Shown: positions 36,971 through 45,367 of the stretch, piece by piece
Layout: each line of letters begins with the position of its first letter
Numbering within the stretch: position 1 is the first letter of the stretch
From: a bacterium
GTDB lineage: Bacteria > Bacteroidota > Ignavibacteria > Kapaibacteriales > UBA7675
NCBI GenBank assembly: GCA_030430495.1
Contig: JAUIKM010000025.1
Location: 23,869 to 87,868 of the forward strand
Length of the DNA stretch: 64,000 nt
Direction of reading: 5' to 3'
Position numbers and translations under genes: made by a program
Notes under the pieces: model-generated
Seen by the model: the letters and a program-made list of their open reading frames with translations, nothing else
Told to the model about the DNA's origin: nothing
The model's database searches: none

Positions 36971-38141
36971 ATCAACAGCTGCATTTTCCCCGCTTTTTCT
37001 GATGACTCTGGCTGCATTCTTTTGTTTGTCAGCGGGGTGGACGCCGGCAGGTGCACAGTCGGCCCGCAGTCTGGTGCAGGAAGGCAATCAGGAATACAGC
37101 AGCGGCAATTTCCAGACGGCCGAGACCCGTTACCGCGCCGCGCTGGCCGCGGACTCGCTGCAACCCTCGCCGATTTCCGCTTTTAACCTGGGCGATGCGC
37201 TCTTTAAACAGGAGCGCTACAACGAAGCCATCGAACAATTTGCCGGCGTGGCTGCCGATGCGGACATGGCCGACGATCAGCGTGCCGCCGCCTGGCACAA
37301 CCAGGGCAACGCCTGGGCCGCACTCGAAGATTATCCCAAGGCCATCAATGCCTATAAACAGGCTCTGCGCCTGAACCCTCGCGACTTTGATACTAAACAT
37401 AACCTGGCCTGGGCTCAGGAAAAACTGCGCGAACAACAGCAACAAAGCGACCAGAACCAGAAGCAAAACGGCGATCAGCAACAAGACGGTCAGAACCAGC
37501 AAAACGGCGATCAGCAACAAGACGGTCAGAACCAGCAAAACGGCGATCAGCAACAAAACGGTCAGAACCAGCAAAACGGCGATCAGCAACAAAACGGTCA
37601 GAACCAGCAAAACGGCGATCAGCAACAAGACGGTCAGAACCAGCAAAACGGCGATCAGCAACAAGACGGTCAGAACCAGCAAAACGGCGACCAGCAACAA
37701 GACGGTCAGAACCAGCAAAACGGCGACCAGCAACAAGATGGTCAGAACCAGCAAAACGGCGATCAGCAACAAAACGGTCAGAACCAGCAAAACGGCGATC
37801 AGCAGCAGAACGGTGAAGACGGCAAAGGAATGAAAGATGCCAACAACAACGGCATCGACGACGAGCTGGAGAATCAAAAAGGCGAGCAGCAGAGTGAACA
37901 GTCGGGCGAAGAAGGCCCGGACAAAAATGGCCCCGACAAAAATGGCAATGGCGCGGCCGCAGGTCAGGGACAGGACGGTCAGGATGACGCCGAGCAACGC
38001 GACGCCCAGGGACGCGTCATAACTATTTCACGTGAAGACGCACTCCGCATGCTGCAAGCCCTGCAACAACAGGAACAGGCGCTGCAGCAACAACTGCGGC
38101 GGCGCACAGGCAAAGCGCGCAAAACGGAGAAAGACTGGTAA
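36960..38141 (+). CDS. batC: TPR protein BatC with a large Gln/Asn tandem-repeat region
   Basis: ATG 36960 lies inside the end of batB. The 393-residue product has a signal peptide (LFLMTLAAFFCLSAG, then PAGAQ) and two to three TPR units (FNLGDALFKQERYNEAIEQF, NQGNAWAALEDYPKAINAY). A long hydrophilic region follows: ten nearly identical 12-residue units GDQQQ(D/N)GQNQQN, coded by a 36-bp array, then a KNGPDKNGNG linker. The C-terminal end is helical (SREDALRMLQALQQQEQALQ), as usual in BatC. BatC is a periplasmic partner of the VWA proteins. The Q/N repeat number can be expected to vary between strains. Confidence 0.87.
   Translation: MSTKSTAAFSPLFLMTLAAFFCLSAGWTPAGAQSARSLVQEGNQEYSSGNFQTAETRYRAALAADSLQPSPISAFNLGDALFKQERYNEAIEQFAGVAADADMADDQRAAAWHNQGNAWAALEDYPKAINAYKQALRLNPRDFDTKHNLAWAQEKLREQQQQSDQNQKQNGDQQQDGQNQQNGDQQQDGQNQQNGDQQQNGQNQQNGDQQQNGQNQQNGDQQQDGQNQQNGDQQQDGQNQQNGDQQQDGQNQQNGDQQQDGQNQQNGDQQQNGQNQQNGDQQQNGEDGKGMKDANNNGIDDELENQKGEQQSEQSGEEGPDKNGPDKNGNGAAAGQGQDGQDDAEQRDAQGRVITISREDALRMLQALQQQEQALQQQLRRRTGKARKTEKDW
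37470..37817 (+). repeat. 36-bp tandem array inside batC, ten units
   Basis: Units start every 36 bases from 37470 to 37794 and differ by a few synonymous or D/N changes (gat/gac, gac/aac). The frame is kept. The antisense strand is open too, a by-product of the repeat. Confidence 0.92.
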
Positions 38142-38186
38142 TTGCGTTTAACTGGCGCAAACCCTAACTATACAGATTGAATATTC

Positions 38187-40004
38187 ATGCAAGAGCCATT
38201 CGCACTTAAATATAGACGGCCGAACTTTTTTCAGGCCATTGTTTTAGCGGCCATGTTAACCTTGTTGGCCGCCGCCGGACTACAGGCGCAGCAGGCCGAG
38301 TTAAAAGCCACCGTCAGTAAAAATCCCGTGGCGCGCAATGAGCGCTTTACCCTGACCTACGACATTATCGGGCAGAACGCCAGTCAGTTCGATCCGCCCA
38401 ACATGGGAGCCTTTACAAATGTGCAGGGGCCTTCCCGTTCCAATCGCGTCGAATATGTTAACGGCGTGATGCAGCAAAGCATCAGCCTGGAGTACACGGT
38501 GCAGGCGCCGGACAAAGCGGGCAAATACACGATTCTGCCGGCCACAGTGAAGTTTGGATCGGAGTCCGTCCAGTCCAACGCAATTACGGTTACGGTCACA
38601 AATGAACAGAGCGCCTCGGGCGTTAACCTCAACAATGAAATTTTCATGCGCGTCAGCGCGAGCAAGCGCGATGTTTACATTGGCGAGCAGATCTACGTGA
38701 CGTATAAATTGTATACGCGCCACGAAGGCCTGTACGAAAATGACATTACACAGCCTAAACTCGGCGGTTTCTGGGTGCAGGACGTTGAAAAAGAGGAACA
38801 GCGCGGCAAACTGGAAGAGTTAAACGGCGTGCGCTACCTGGTGCACACCTTAAAAGAAGCGGTACTTGTGCCGCAGCGCACCGGTACGCTGACGCTCGAT
38901 CCAATGTCGCTGGAAACTACCGTGCGTGTTGAGAGCGAGTCCGGTCGCCGTTCCCGCGGTTTCTTTTCCGATCCCTTTTTTGGTCGCCGTTATGAAAACG
39001 TACGGCACAAAGCCACAAGCCGACCGCTGGATATTACTGTCAAAGCGCTGCCGACTGCGGGCAAACCCGCCGCGTTTAACGGCGCCGTTGGCGAGTTTGA
39101 GTTGGAAACGGACATTACCAACGAGGAAACGGCAGTTAACGAAGCCGTCACTCTGCGCATTACAGTTTCCGGCACCGGCAATCTCAACCTGCTGCCGCAG
39201 CCGAAGGTCGATTTTCCCAAGGCATTTGAAGTTTACGACCCGCGCCTGATTGAAGATGTCAAGGTGTCGGGTGGAAAAATCGGCGGCAAACGAACCTATG
39301 AGTACCTGCTGATTCCGCGATCGCCGGGTGAATACAAAATTGCGCCGGTGGAGTTTGCCTGGTTTGATCCCGCTTCCGGTCAGTACGTGTTTAAACAAAG
39401 TCCGGAGTATCGGATCAAGGTTGCACGCGGTTCCGGCGAGGGGGCGGCGGCGGTCAGCCCCGGAGTGCGTCGCGAGGACGTTGAAGTTCTGGCCGACGAC
39501 ATTCGCTACATCAAAACCTCCGCCGGCAGCCTGGGCGGCGGCAAACCGCTGTTCGGCTCGGCGTTTTTCATTTCGGTGGTATGTTCCGTGCCCGCCTCGC
39601 TGCTCTTTGTTTTTCTGATTGCCCGTCGGCGCGACTCGCAGAAGTCGGACAGCGTGGCGATGCGCCGGTCCGGCGCCAATAAAATTGCGCGCAAGCGCCT
39701 GGGCGTGGCGCGCAAGGCCCTCGCCTCGAACGCGGATCAGACCGTGTACGAAGAAGTATCCAAAGCGCTCTGGGGATATTTGAGCGACAAACTCGTGATC
39801 GACGCGGCGCAGCTTTCGCAGGATTCAGCCCGTGCGGCGCTGCAGCGACGCAGCGTTGCGCCGGAGTTGATAAACGCTCTGTTTACTGCCATCGAAAAGT
39901 GTGAACTGGCGCGTTTTGCGCCGGGAGCCGCCGGCGCTTCGGCGCAGGAGGTGTACGACAAGGCGATCGAATTGATAACGACTCTGGAAGGTGAGCTGCG
40001 ATGA
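38187..40004 (+). CDS. batD: BatD protein (oxygen tolerance family)
   Basis: The 605-residue product has a signal peptide (AIVLAAMLTLLAAAGLQAQ), a large periplasmic region of Ig-like beta domains (AELKATVSKNPVARNERF, LEYTVQAPDKAGKYTI, VYIGEQIYVTYKLY), one membrane helix near 455-480 (FFISVVCSVPASLLFVFLIA) and a cytoplasmic helical C-terminus (YEEVSKALWGYLSDKLV). This is the BatD layout (PF13584). The protein is thought to scaffold the Bat VWA proteins in the inner membrane. It lies 45 bases after batC and overlaps batE by four bases (ATGA). Confidence 0.9.
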   Translation: MQEPFALKYRRPNFFQAIVLAAMLTLLAAAGLQAQQAELKATVSKNPVARNERFTLTYDIIGQNASQFDPPNMGAFTNVQGPSRSNRVEYVNGVMQQSISLEYTVQAPDKAGKYTILPATVKFGSESVQSNAITVTVTNEQSASGVNLNNEIFMRVSASKRDVYIGEQIYVTYKLYTRHEGLYENDITQPKLGGFWVQDVEKEEQRGKLEELNGVRYLVHTLKEAVLVPQRTGTLTLDPMSLETTVRVESESGRRSRGFFSDPFFGRRYENVRHKATSRPLDITVKALPTAGKPAAFNGAVGEFELETDITNEETAVNEAVTLRITVSGTGNLNLLPQPKVDFPKAFEVYDPRLIEDVKVSGGKIGGKRTYEYLLIPRSPGEYKIAPVEFAWFDPASGQYVFKQSPEYRIKVARGSGEGAAAVSPGVRREDVEVLADDIRYIKTSAGSLGGGKPLFGSAFFISVVCSVPASLLFVFLIARRRDSQKSDSVAMRRSGANKIARKRLGVARKALASNADQTVYEEVSKALWGYLSDKLVIDAAQLSQDSARAALQRRSVAPELINALFTAIEKCELARFAPGAAGASAQEVYDKAIELITTLEGELR

Positions 40005-40768
40005 GGCTCTGGCCCGCGACTCTGCTTGTACTTGTATGTGCAATATTTAGTGTTTCCGTCGGCCAGGCACAGAGCGCCGACGATCTGTTTGAGCGCGCCA
40101 ATGCGCTGTACGGCGAGGAGCAGTATGCCGAAGCTGCGGCGCTGTACGACAGTCTGCTGCAGGCCGGCAACACTTCGGTGGAAGTCTACTTTAACCTCGG
40201 CAACGCCAACTACAAGTTAAACAACATCCCTGCCGCCATTCTCAACTATGAGCGTGCGCGCAAGCTGGAGCCGTCCGACCCCGACATCGTGCACAACCTG
40301 CATCTGGCGCGTGCCGCCACGGTCGACGAAATTGATGAGCTGCCGCAATTATTTCTGTGGACCTGGATTGAGGCTCTGCGCGATCTGTTCCGCGCGGATA
40401 CCTGGACCATCACTTTTTTGATTTCCTTGTGGTTGGCCGGCCTGGGTTTTGTGGTATTGCTGTTGTTTAAAAATTTCGGCGCACGCCGTCCGGTTATGTT
40501 TCTGGCAATACTTTTAACATGCACGTCGCTGCTGCTCGGTTTCCTGGCGTTCGAGCGTCATCAGGCCGAGACGGGCCGCAACGCGGCGATCATTCTCTCG
40601 CCGAGCGTCTACGTCAAAAGTGCGCCTCAGTCTGCCGGCAAGGACGTGTTCATTCTGCACGAAGGCACGCGCGTGGAGATACTTGATGAACTTGAGGGCT
40701 GGTATCGCATCCGAATCGCCAACGGCCAGGTAGGCTGGAGTCGGGCGGAGACGATGGCCGTGATCTAG
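40001..40768 (+). CDS. batE: TPR and SH3-domain protein BatE
   Basis: The start ATG overlaps the batD stop (ATGA). The 255-residue product has a signal peptide, two TPR units (FERANALYGEEQYAEAAALY, FNLGNANYKLNNIPAAILNY), two membrane helices (about 138-155 and 163-180) and a C-terminal bacterial SH3-like domain (VYVKSAPQSAGKDVFILHEG, then GWYRIRIANGQVGW). This order is that of BatE. It closes the plus-strand half of the Bat cluster and faces batA. Confidence 0.88.
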   Translation: MRLWPATLLVLVCAIFSVSVGQAQSADDLFERANALYGEEQYAEAAALYDSLLQAGNTSVEVYFNLGNANYKLNNIPAAILNYERARKLEPSDPDIVHNLHLARAATVDEIDELPQLFLWTWIEALRDLFRADTWTITFLISLWLAGLGFVVLLLFKNFGARRPVMFLAILLTCTSLLLGFLAFERHQAETGRNAAIILSPSVYVKSAPQSAGKDVFILHEGTRVEILDELEGWYRIRIANGQVGWSRAETMAVI

Positions 40769-40839
40769 CTTTCGCTCGCCGCCGCTATCGCACCGCCAGG
40801 CCGTCCGCTCAACAACCCGTAGGCTGCACGGACTTCCGA

Positions 40840-41892
40840 CTAAACCACCGGCCGTAAAACCGTCAGGCGCAGCATGCCTTCCGACAGCAGGAGCAGGCCG
40901 GCCAGAAGCGCAAAAGGCAGGAACTCTTCGCTGATGTTCTTGAACTGGGTGACTTCAATTCTCGTCTTTTCCAGCTGGTCGATCTCAGTGTAAATCTCCT
41001 GCAGGCGTGTATTGTCCGTGGCGCGGAAATACCGTCCATCCGTCATCGTGGCGATTTCGCGCAGGATGTCTTCGTCGATTTCAACCGGCATCATCTGGTA
41101 ACCCGCCAGCTGTCCGTTGCGCCGTCGCACCGGCATGCGCGCCTGTCCCTGCGTTCCCACGCCGATAGTGTAAACGCGCACGCCGAAGGTGTTGGCCAGT
41201 TCCGCCGCGGTTACTGGGGCGACGGAGCCGGCGTTGTTAACGCCGTCCGTCATCAGGATGACGATGCGGCTCTCGGCTTCCGAGTCTTTTAAGCGACTGA
41301 CCGCCGTCGCCAGGCCCATGCCGATGGCCGTCTGCTGTCCAAGCGTCTCGCCGCCGAGTTTGAGGTTTTTCAGGTTGGTCTGCACGACGCTGTGATCCGT
41401 CGTGATCGGGCACTGCGTAAAAGCCTGCGCGCCGAATGCCACGACGCCGATGCGGTCGTTGCCGCGTCGCTCAACAAATTCCGCCGCGACGCCCTTGGCG
41501 GCCTCCAGCCGGTTGGGCGTAAAGTCCATCGCCTCCATACTGGACGAGACGTCGATGGCCAGCACGATGTCGATGCCTTCCGTGTCGATATTTTCCTTGC
41601 TGACCGAACTCTGCGGCCGCGCCAGTGCAAATACAATCAGCGTTAAGGTCAGCACGCGCAGGATGGCCGGAATGGGGCGCAGGTAGAGCCGCAGGCTGCG
41701 CGGCGCGCCTTCCAGTCCTTCCAGCGAGGACAGCGTCAGCGCGGGATCGCGTCGCCGACGTTTAACCCACCACCAGACGCCGAGCAGCGGCAACAACAGC
41801 AGGAGCAGGAAATACTCGGGCTGCACAAACTCTATGCGTCTGTACCAATCCGCATCGAAGAGCAGCATAAAAGTTTCGAACAGTTCGCTCAC
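40840..41892 (-). CDS. batA: VWA-domain membrane protein BatA
   Basis: The start is GTG 41892, overlapping the stop of the upstream DUF4381-like gene (GTGA). The 350-residue product has membrane helices near 25-42 and 60-85, a VWA domain with MIDAS DVSSSM (about 115), VVAFGAQAFTQCPITTDHS and MTDGVNNAGSV, and a C-terminal helix (LPFALLAGLLLLSEGML). It belongs with BatA rather than BatB because it follows the MoxR, DUF58 and DUF4381-like genes in order. It is the second VWA protein of the Bat complex. Confidence 0.88.
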   Translation of the reverse strand: MSELFETFMLLFDADWYRRIEFVQPEYFLLLLLLPLLGVWWWVKRRRRDPALTLSSLEGLEGAPRSLRLYLRPIPAILRVLTLTLIVFALARPQSSVSKENIDTEGIDIVLAIDVSSSMEAMDFTPNRLEAAKGVAAEFVERRGNDRIGVVAFGAQAFTQCPITTDHSVVQTNLKNLKLGGETLGQQTAIGMGLATAVSRLKDSEAESRIVILMTDGVNNAGSVAPVTAAELANTFGVRVYTIGVGTQGQARMPVRRRNGQLAGYQMMPVEIDEDILREIATMTDGRYFRATDNTRLQEIYTEIDQLEKTRIEVTQFKNISEEFLPFALLAGLLLLSEGMLRLTVLRPVV

Positions 41893-43295
41893 GATGCGCC
41901 TCCCGTTTTGCGCTCTTCGTCATCGCTGTTTAAATCCGCGTCCGGGGCGTCGTTGTTGTCGCCGCTCGTGGATTGTCGCGGCGGCGCGTAGCCGTCGTCT
42001 TCAGACGTGTTTAAGTCCGAATTCCCGTCGGTTTCACGCGATTCCGGCTCTGCCGTTTTTGGAAGATTCTCTTGTTTGTCACTGTGCTGGACGTCTGGAG
42101 CGCCGCGCTCCTCGTTCGTGTGCGCCTGTTCTTTTGCTTCAAACGCGCCGGCCGCCGAAGCGCGCATCTGCGGCGGCAGGAAGTCGATCTCGCCCGAAGG
42201 TTTGTGCGGCGCGCGTATCTCCGCCGGTTGTGACGTCATTGCCGCCGTTGTGCCGGCAGTTCCATCCACCGTTGACTCTGGCGCGGTGGCGGCCTGCGGA
42301 TCTTCCGCCGTCGTTTCCACAAAGATGTAGGCTTCGCGCAGACAGCTGTTGTGTGTATCCGCGTCGGGTTCGGTTTTGGCGAACTTCACGAGGTCGGCGG
42401 TATCCAGGATGCGGCTGAGCTGCGAGTACTCGGGTGTGTCCTGTTTAACAAAGGCGCGCAGGTCGGCCAGGATTTCGGCGCTGGTGGATTCGAGCGCGAG
42501 CATCTTGTAGCGCTCTTCCAGATAGGTGCGCAGAATCTCGCTGATGCGCGTGTAGTACTGTTTAACTTCGCCGCGCTGCCACAGCTCGTCTTTCTCAAGC
42601 GCCCGCAGCGCGTTGAGCGCCGTTTTATGCGCCGGCACGCTGAGCTTCGGCACAACTTCTTCCACGACATCGCGCGGCCGGCGACGCCGCATAAGCAGCC
42701 AGACCGTCAGCGCTGTGCCGACAGCGCCCAGGCCGATGAGTCCCCAGATGAAAACCGGCGTCCAGTCGAAGGGCAGATCGAGCGGTTGTTTAATGTCGCG
42801 CGGTTGGTCGCCCGCGTCGAGCGGCGGCGCAAACACGCGAATCACAAGCGGCGTGCTGCGCACTTCCGTCACAGTTTCACTGCCGACGGTCAGCAAGTCA
42901 AAAGTCCAGGCCGGAATTGTGAAGTCGCCGGCGTCGAAGATCGTGGCGTCGAGCGTGCGGCGAACCGTCACCGTGCCGTCGTCGGCAAAGCTGGAGTCGG
43001 TCTGAGACTTGTCCAGTACTTCCAGCACCGCATTGGAGCGTTGTTCGCCTTCCAGCAGCGGCATCGACGGCAGTATCTGCGGCCATTTGATGCGCTCGTC
43101 GGCCGCGTGTTGTACCTCCACAACAAGCTGAAACGGATCGCCGATGTAGAGGCTGTCGCTCTCGCTGTCTTCGTTGAAATGTATCGACAACGACGCTCCA
43201 GCTTGCGCGCCCGCGCCGGGCGGAGCAAGCGTCGTTAACAAAAAAATCAAGCCGGTTACGGCAAGCGCAAGGTATGTTCCGCGTAGTGTTTTCAT
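41889..43295 (-). CDS. DUF4381-like membrane protein of the Bat cluster
   Basis: The 468-residue product has a signal peptide (ALAVTGLIFLLTTLAPPG), a periplasmic beta domain (ADERIKWPQILPSMPLLEG), one membrane helix at about 185-205 (VFIWGLIGLGAVGTALTVWL) and a cytoplasmic region with ALNALRALEKDELWQRGEVK and YYTRISEILRTYLEERY. That region is the common core of DUF4381 and BatD C-termini. The last 120 residues are low-complexity and acidic. This gene normally sits between the DUF58 and batA genes, as here. It starts directly after the DUF58 stop. A dispersed-repeat core is embedded in the gene at 42064-42084, and another in its signal-peptide region. Confidence 0.75.
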   Translation of the reverse strand: MKTLRGTYLALAVTGLIFLLTTLAPPGAGAQAGASLSIHFNEDSESDSLYIGDPFQLVVEVQHAADERIKWPQILPSMPLLEGEQRSNAVLEVLDKSQTDSSFADDGTVTVRRTLDATIFDAGDFTIPAWTFDLLTVGSETVTEVRSTPLVIRVFAPPLDAGDQPRDIKQPLDLPFDWTPVFIWGLIGLGAVGTALTVWLLMRRRRPRDVVEEVVPKLSVPAHKTALNALRALEKDELWQRGEVKQYYTRISEILRTYLEERYKMLALESTSAEILADLRAFVKQDTPEYSQLSRILDTADLVKFAKTEPDADTHNSCLREAYIFVETTAEDPQAATAPESTVDGTAGTTAAMTSQPAEIRAPHKPSGEIDFLPPQMRASAAGAFEAKEQAHTNEERGAPDVQHSDKQENLPKTAEPESRETDGNSDLNTSEDDGYAPPRQSTSGDNNDAPDADLNSDDEERKTGGAS

Positions 43296-44171
43296 TTAAC
43301 GGGCGCGCTCGCGGCTGCGGAAAAAGTTCATCAAGGGTTTGACGTAGCTTTGATCCGTACGGATCGTGACGCTGTCCACGCCGGCGCTGCGAAACGTTTG
43401 TTTAATACGGTGTTCGCGCTCCAGCCACCAGGCGCGGTAGTGCGCCGGCGCCTTTTTGTTGGACGTGTCCACCCAGAGCTCGCGATCGAGTTCGGGGTCG
43501 TGAAAACGCACGAGGCCGATCGGCGGCAGTTCCGTCTCGCCCTGGTCGAATACGCGCAGGGCCACCAGGTCGTGTTTGCGTGAAGCGATGCGCATGGCGC
43601 TTTCGTATTGGCGGTCCATGAAGTCGGACAGGAGAAAAACGATGCTGCGTTTTTTAATGACGTTGCTGAAGTATTGCAGCGCTGCGCCGATGTCCGTGCC
43701 GCGGCCCTGCGGCTCGATTTCGAGCATTTCGCGAATAATGCGCAGGATGTGCGTGCGGCCTTTTTTCGGCGGAATAAATTGTTCAACGCGGTCGGAGAAA
43801 AAGATGACGCCGATTTTGTCGTTGTTCTGAATTGCCGCGAAAGCGAGCAGCGCGCTTAACTCCGTCACCAGGTCCTTTTTCTGTTGTGTGCGCGTGCCGA
43901 AGCGCTCGGAGCGGCTGACGTCGACCAGCAGCATAACAGTCAACTCGCGCTCTTCCTCGAATATCTTGACATAGGGCGTGCCGAAGCGCGCCGTTACATT
44001 CCAGTCGATGCTGCGGATGTCGTCGCCCGGCTGGTATTCGCGCACTTCGCTGAAGGCCATGCCGCGGCCTTTAAACGCGCTGTGGTATTCGCCGGAGAAG
44101 ACCTGACTCGTCAGGCCGCGCGTTTTAATTTCGATTCTGCGGACTTTTTTAATTAACTCGGCCGTTTGCAT
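43296..44171 (-). CDS. DUF58 protein of the MoxR/Bat cluster
   Basis: The 291-residue product starts MQTAELIKKVRRIEIKTRGL and carries the DUF58 signature RGMAFSEVREYQPGDDIRSI with DWNVTARFGTPYVK, followed by a VWA-like fold (LLVDVSRSERFGT; FLLSDFMD). DUF58 proteins work with MoxR AAA ATPases and VWA proteins, perhaps as adaptors. It follows moxR after 11 bases and touches the DUF4381-like gene, so the four genes form one operon. Confidence 0.9.
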   Translation of the reverse strand: MQTAELIKKVRRIEIKTRGLTSQVFSGEYHSAFKGRGMAFSEVREYQPGDDIRSIDWNVTARFGTPYVKIFEEERELTVMLLVDVSRSERFGTRTQQKKDLVTELSALLAFAAIQNNDKIGVIFFSDRVEQFIPPKKGRTHILRIIREMLEIEPQGRGTDIGAALQYFSNVIKKRSIVFLLSDFMDRQYESAMRIASRKHDLVALRVFDQGETELPPIGLVRFHDPELDRELWVDTSNKKAPAHYRAWWLEREHRIKQTFRSAGVDSVTIRTDQSYVKPLMNFFRSRERAR

Positions 44172-44182
44172 CGCGTTAACCG

Positions 44183-45166
44183 TCAGGGTACTTCAACCGT
44201 GTTGAGGATTTTTGTCATCACGTCTTCGCTGCTGATGTTCTCCGCTTCGGCTTCGTAGGTGACGCCGACGCGGTGGCGCATGACGTCCATGCATATGGCG
44301 CGCACGTCCTCCGGCACCACATAGCCGCGGCGTTTAACAAAGGCGTGCGCTCTGGCGGCCAGAGCCAGGTTGATACTGGCGCGCGGCGAACCGCCGAAGG
44401 CGATGAGTTGCTCCAGGTCGGCCAGTTTGTACTCCGCCGGTTTGCGCGTGGCAAAAACGATGTCGACGATGTAGCGCTCGATTTTTTCATCCACGTAGAC
44501 GTTGCGCAGCACCTCGCGCGCGCGCAGGATGGCGCCCGGCTCAACGACGGGATTGATGCTCGTGTCCGCGCCGGAAATCTTCTGGCGGATAATCAGCTGC
44601 TCGTCTTCGCGGTTGGGATAATCGATCAGCACTTTCAGCATAAAACGATCGACCTGCGCCTCGGGCAGGGGGTAGGTGCCTTCCTGCTCAATCGGGTTTT
44701 GCGTGGCCAGAACGAGAAAGGGCTCGTCCAGCGTAAAACTGCTGTCGCCGATCGTGACCTGGCGTTCCTGCATGGCCTCCAGCAGCGCGCTCTGCACCTT
44801 GGCCGGCGCGCGGTTGATTTCGTCGGCCAGGATGAAGTTGGCGAAGATCGGGCCGCGGCGGACGGAGAATTCCTCGCGCCGCTGGTTGTAGATCATCGTG
44901 CCGACCAGATCGGCCGGCAGCAGGTCCGGCGTAAACTGGATGCGGCTGAACTGCGCCCGAATGGTCGACGCCAGCGATTTGATCGCCAGCGTCTTGGCCA
45001 GGCCCGGCACGCCCTCCAGTAAAATGTGGCCGTTGGAGAGCAGCGCTATCAACAGGCGCTCCACCATGCCGCGCTGGCCGATGATGACTTTGCCCAGTTC
45101 GCGCTCAATCTCGCCGATGAACGCGCTCTCGCTTTCTATACGTGCATTCAGTTCCTGCAATTCCAT
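44183..45166 (-). CDS. moxR: MoxR-family AAA+ ATPase
   Basis: The 327-residue product has the MoxR layout: Walker A GVPGLAKT (about residue 55), Walker B with ILADEINRAPAKVQSALLEA, sensor 1 LATQNPIEQEGTYPLPEAQ with the arginine in QVDRFMLKV, and the lid region GGSPRASINLALAARA with sensor 2. MoxR ATPases act as chaperone-like remodelling factors for VWA-protein complexes. It is the first gene of the minus-strand half of the Bat cluster. Confidence 0.93.
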   Translation of the reverse strand: MELQELNARIESESAFIGEIERELGKVIIGQRGMVERLLIALLSNGHILLEGVPGLAKTLAIKSLASTIRAQFSRIQFTPDLLPADLVGTMIYNQRREEFSVRRGPIFANFILADEINRAPAKVQSALLEAMQERQVTIGDSSFTLDEPFLVLATQNPIEQEGTYPLPEAQVDRFMLKVLIDYPNREDEQLIIRQKISGADTSINPVVEPGAILRAREVLRNVYVDEKIERYIVDIVFATRKPAEYKLADLEQLIAFGGSPRASINLALAARAHAFVKRRGYVVPEDVRAICMDVMRHRVGVTYEAEAENISSEDVMTKILNTVEVP

Positions 45167-45308
45167 GACTGTATTACTCCAGTGGAGACGGACGGATCAA
45201 TTCCTTCAGACCGCAAAACTACGGAATCATTCTAAATTTTGCACAGGCCGGCATGCCGGCGTCCACCGCGGCGGCGTGGCTGATGTGCGCCGCCGAGCGG
45301 GCTTTTTG

Positions 45309-45316
45309 TACATTTG
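45309..45316 (+). promoter_or_regulatory. Bacteroidota-type -7 box upstream of lysA
   Basis: TACATTTG fits TAnnTTTG; a T-rich tract precedes it. It lies 52 bases before the lysA start in the divergent moxR-lysA spacer. Confidence 0.5.
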
Positions 45317-45367
45317 TGGCGGTATTTTGTTGCACTGACTGTATTCTTTATCTGATCGGGAACGACA

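Noticed and set aside
37029..37997. A 322-codon antisense frame with repeated LLLIAVLLVLTV text opposite batC
   Set aside because: The hydrophobic text is the reverse complement of the Q/N repeat units; it has no ribosome-binding site and is an artefact of the array.
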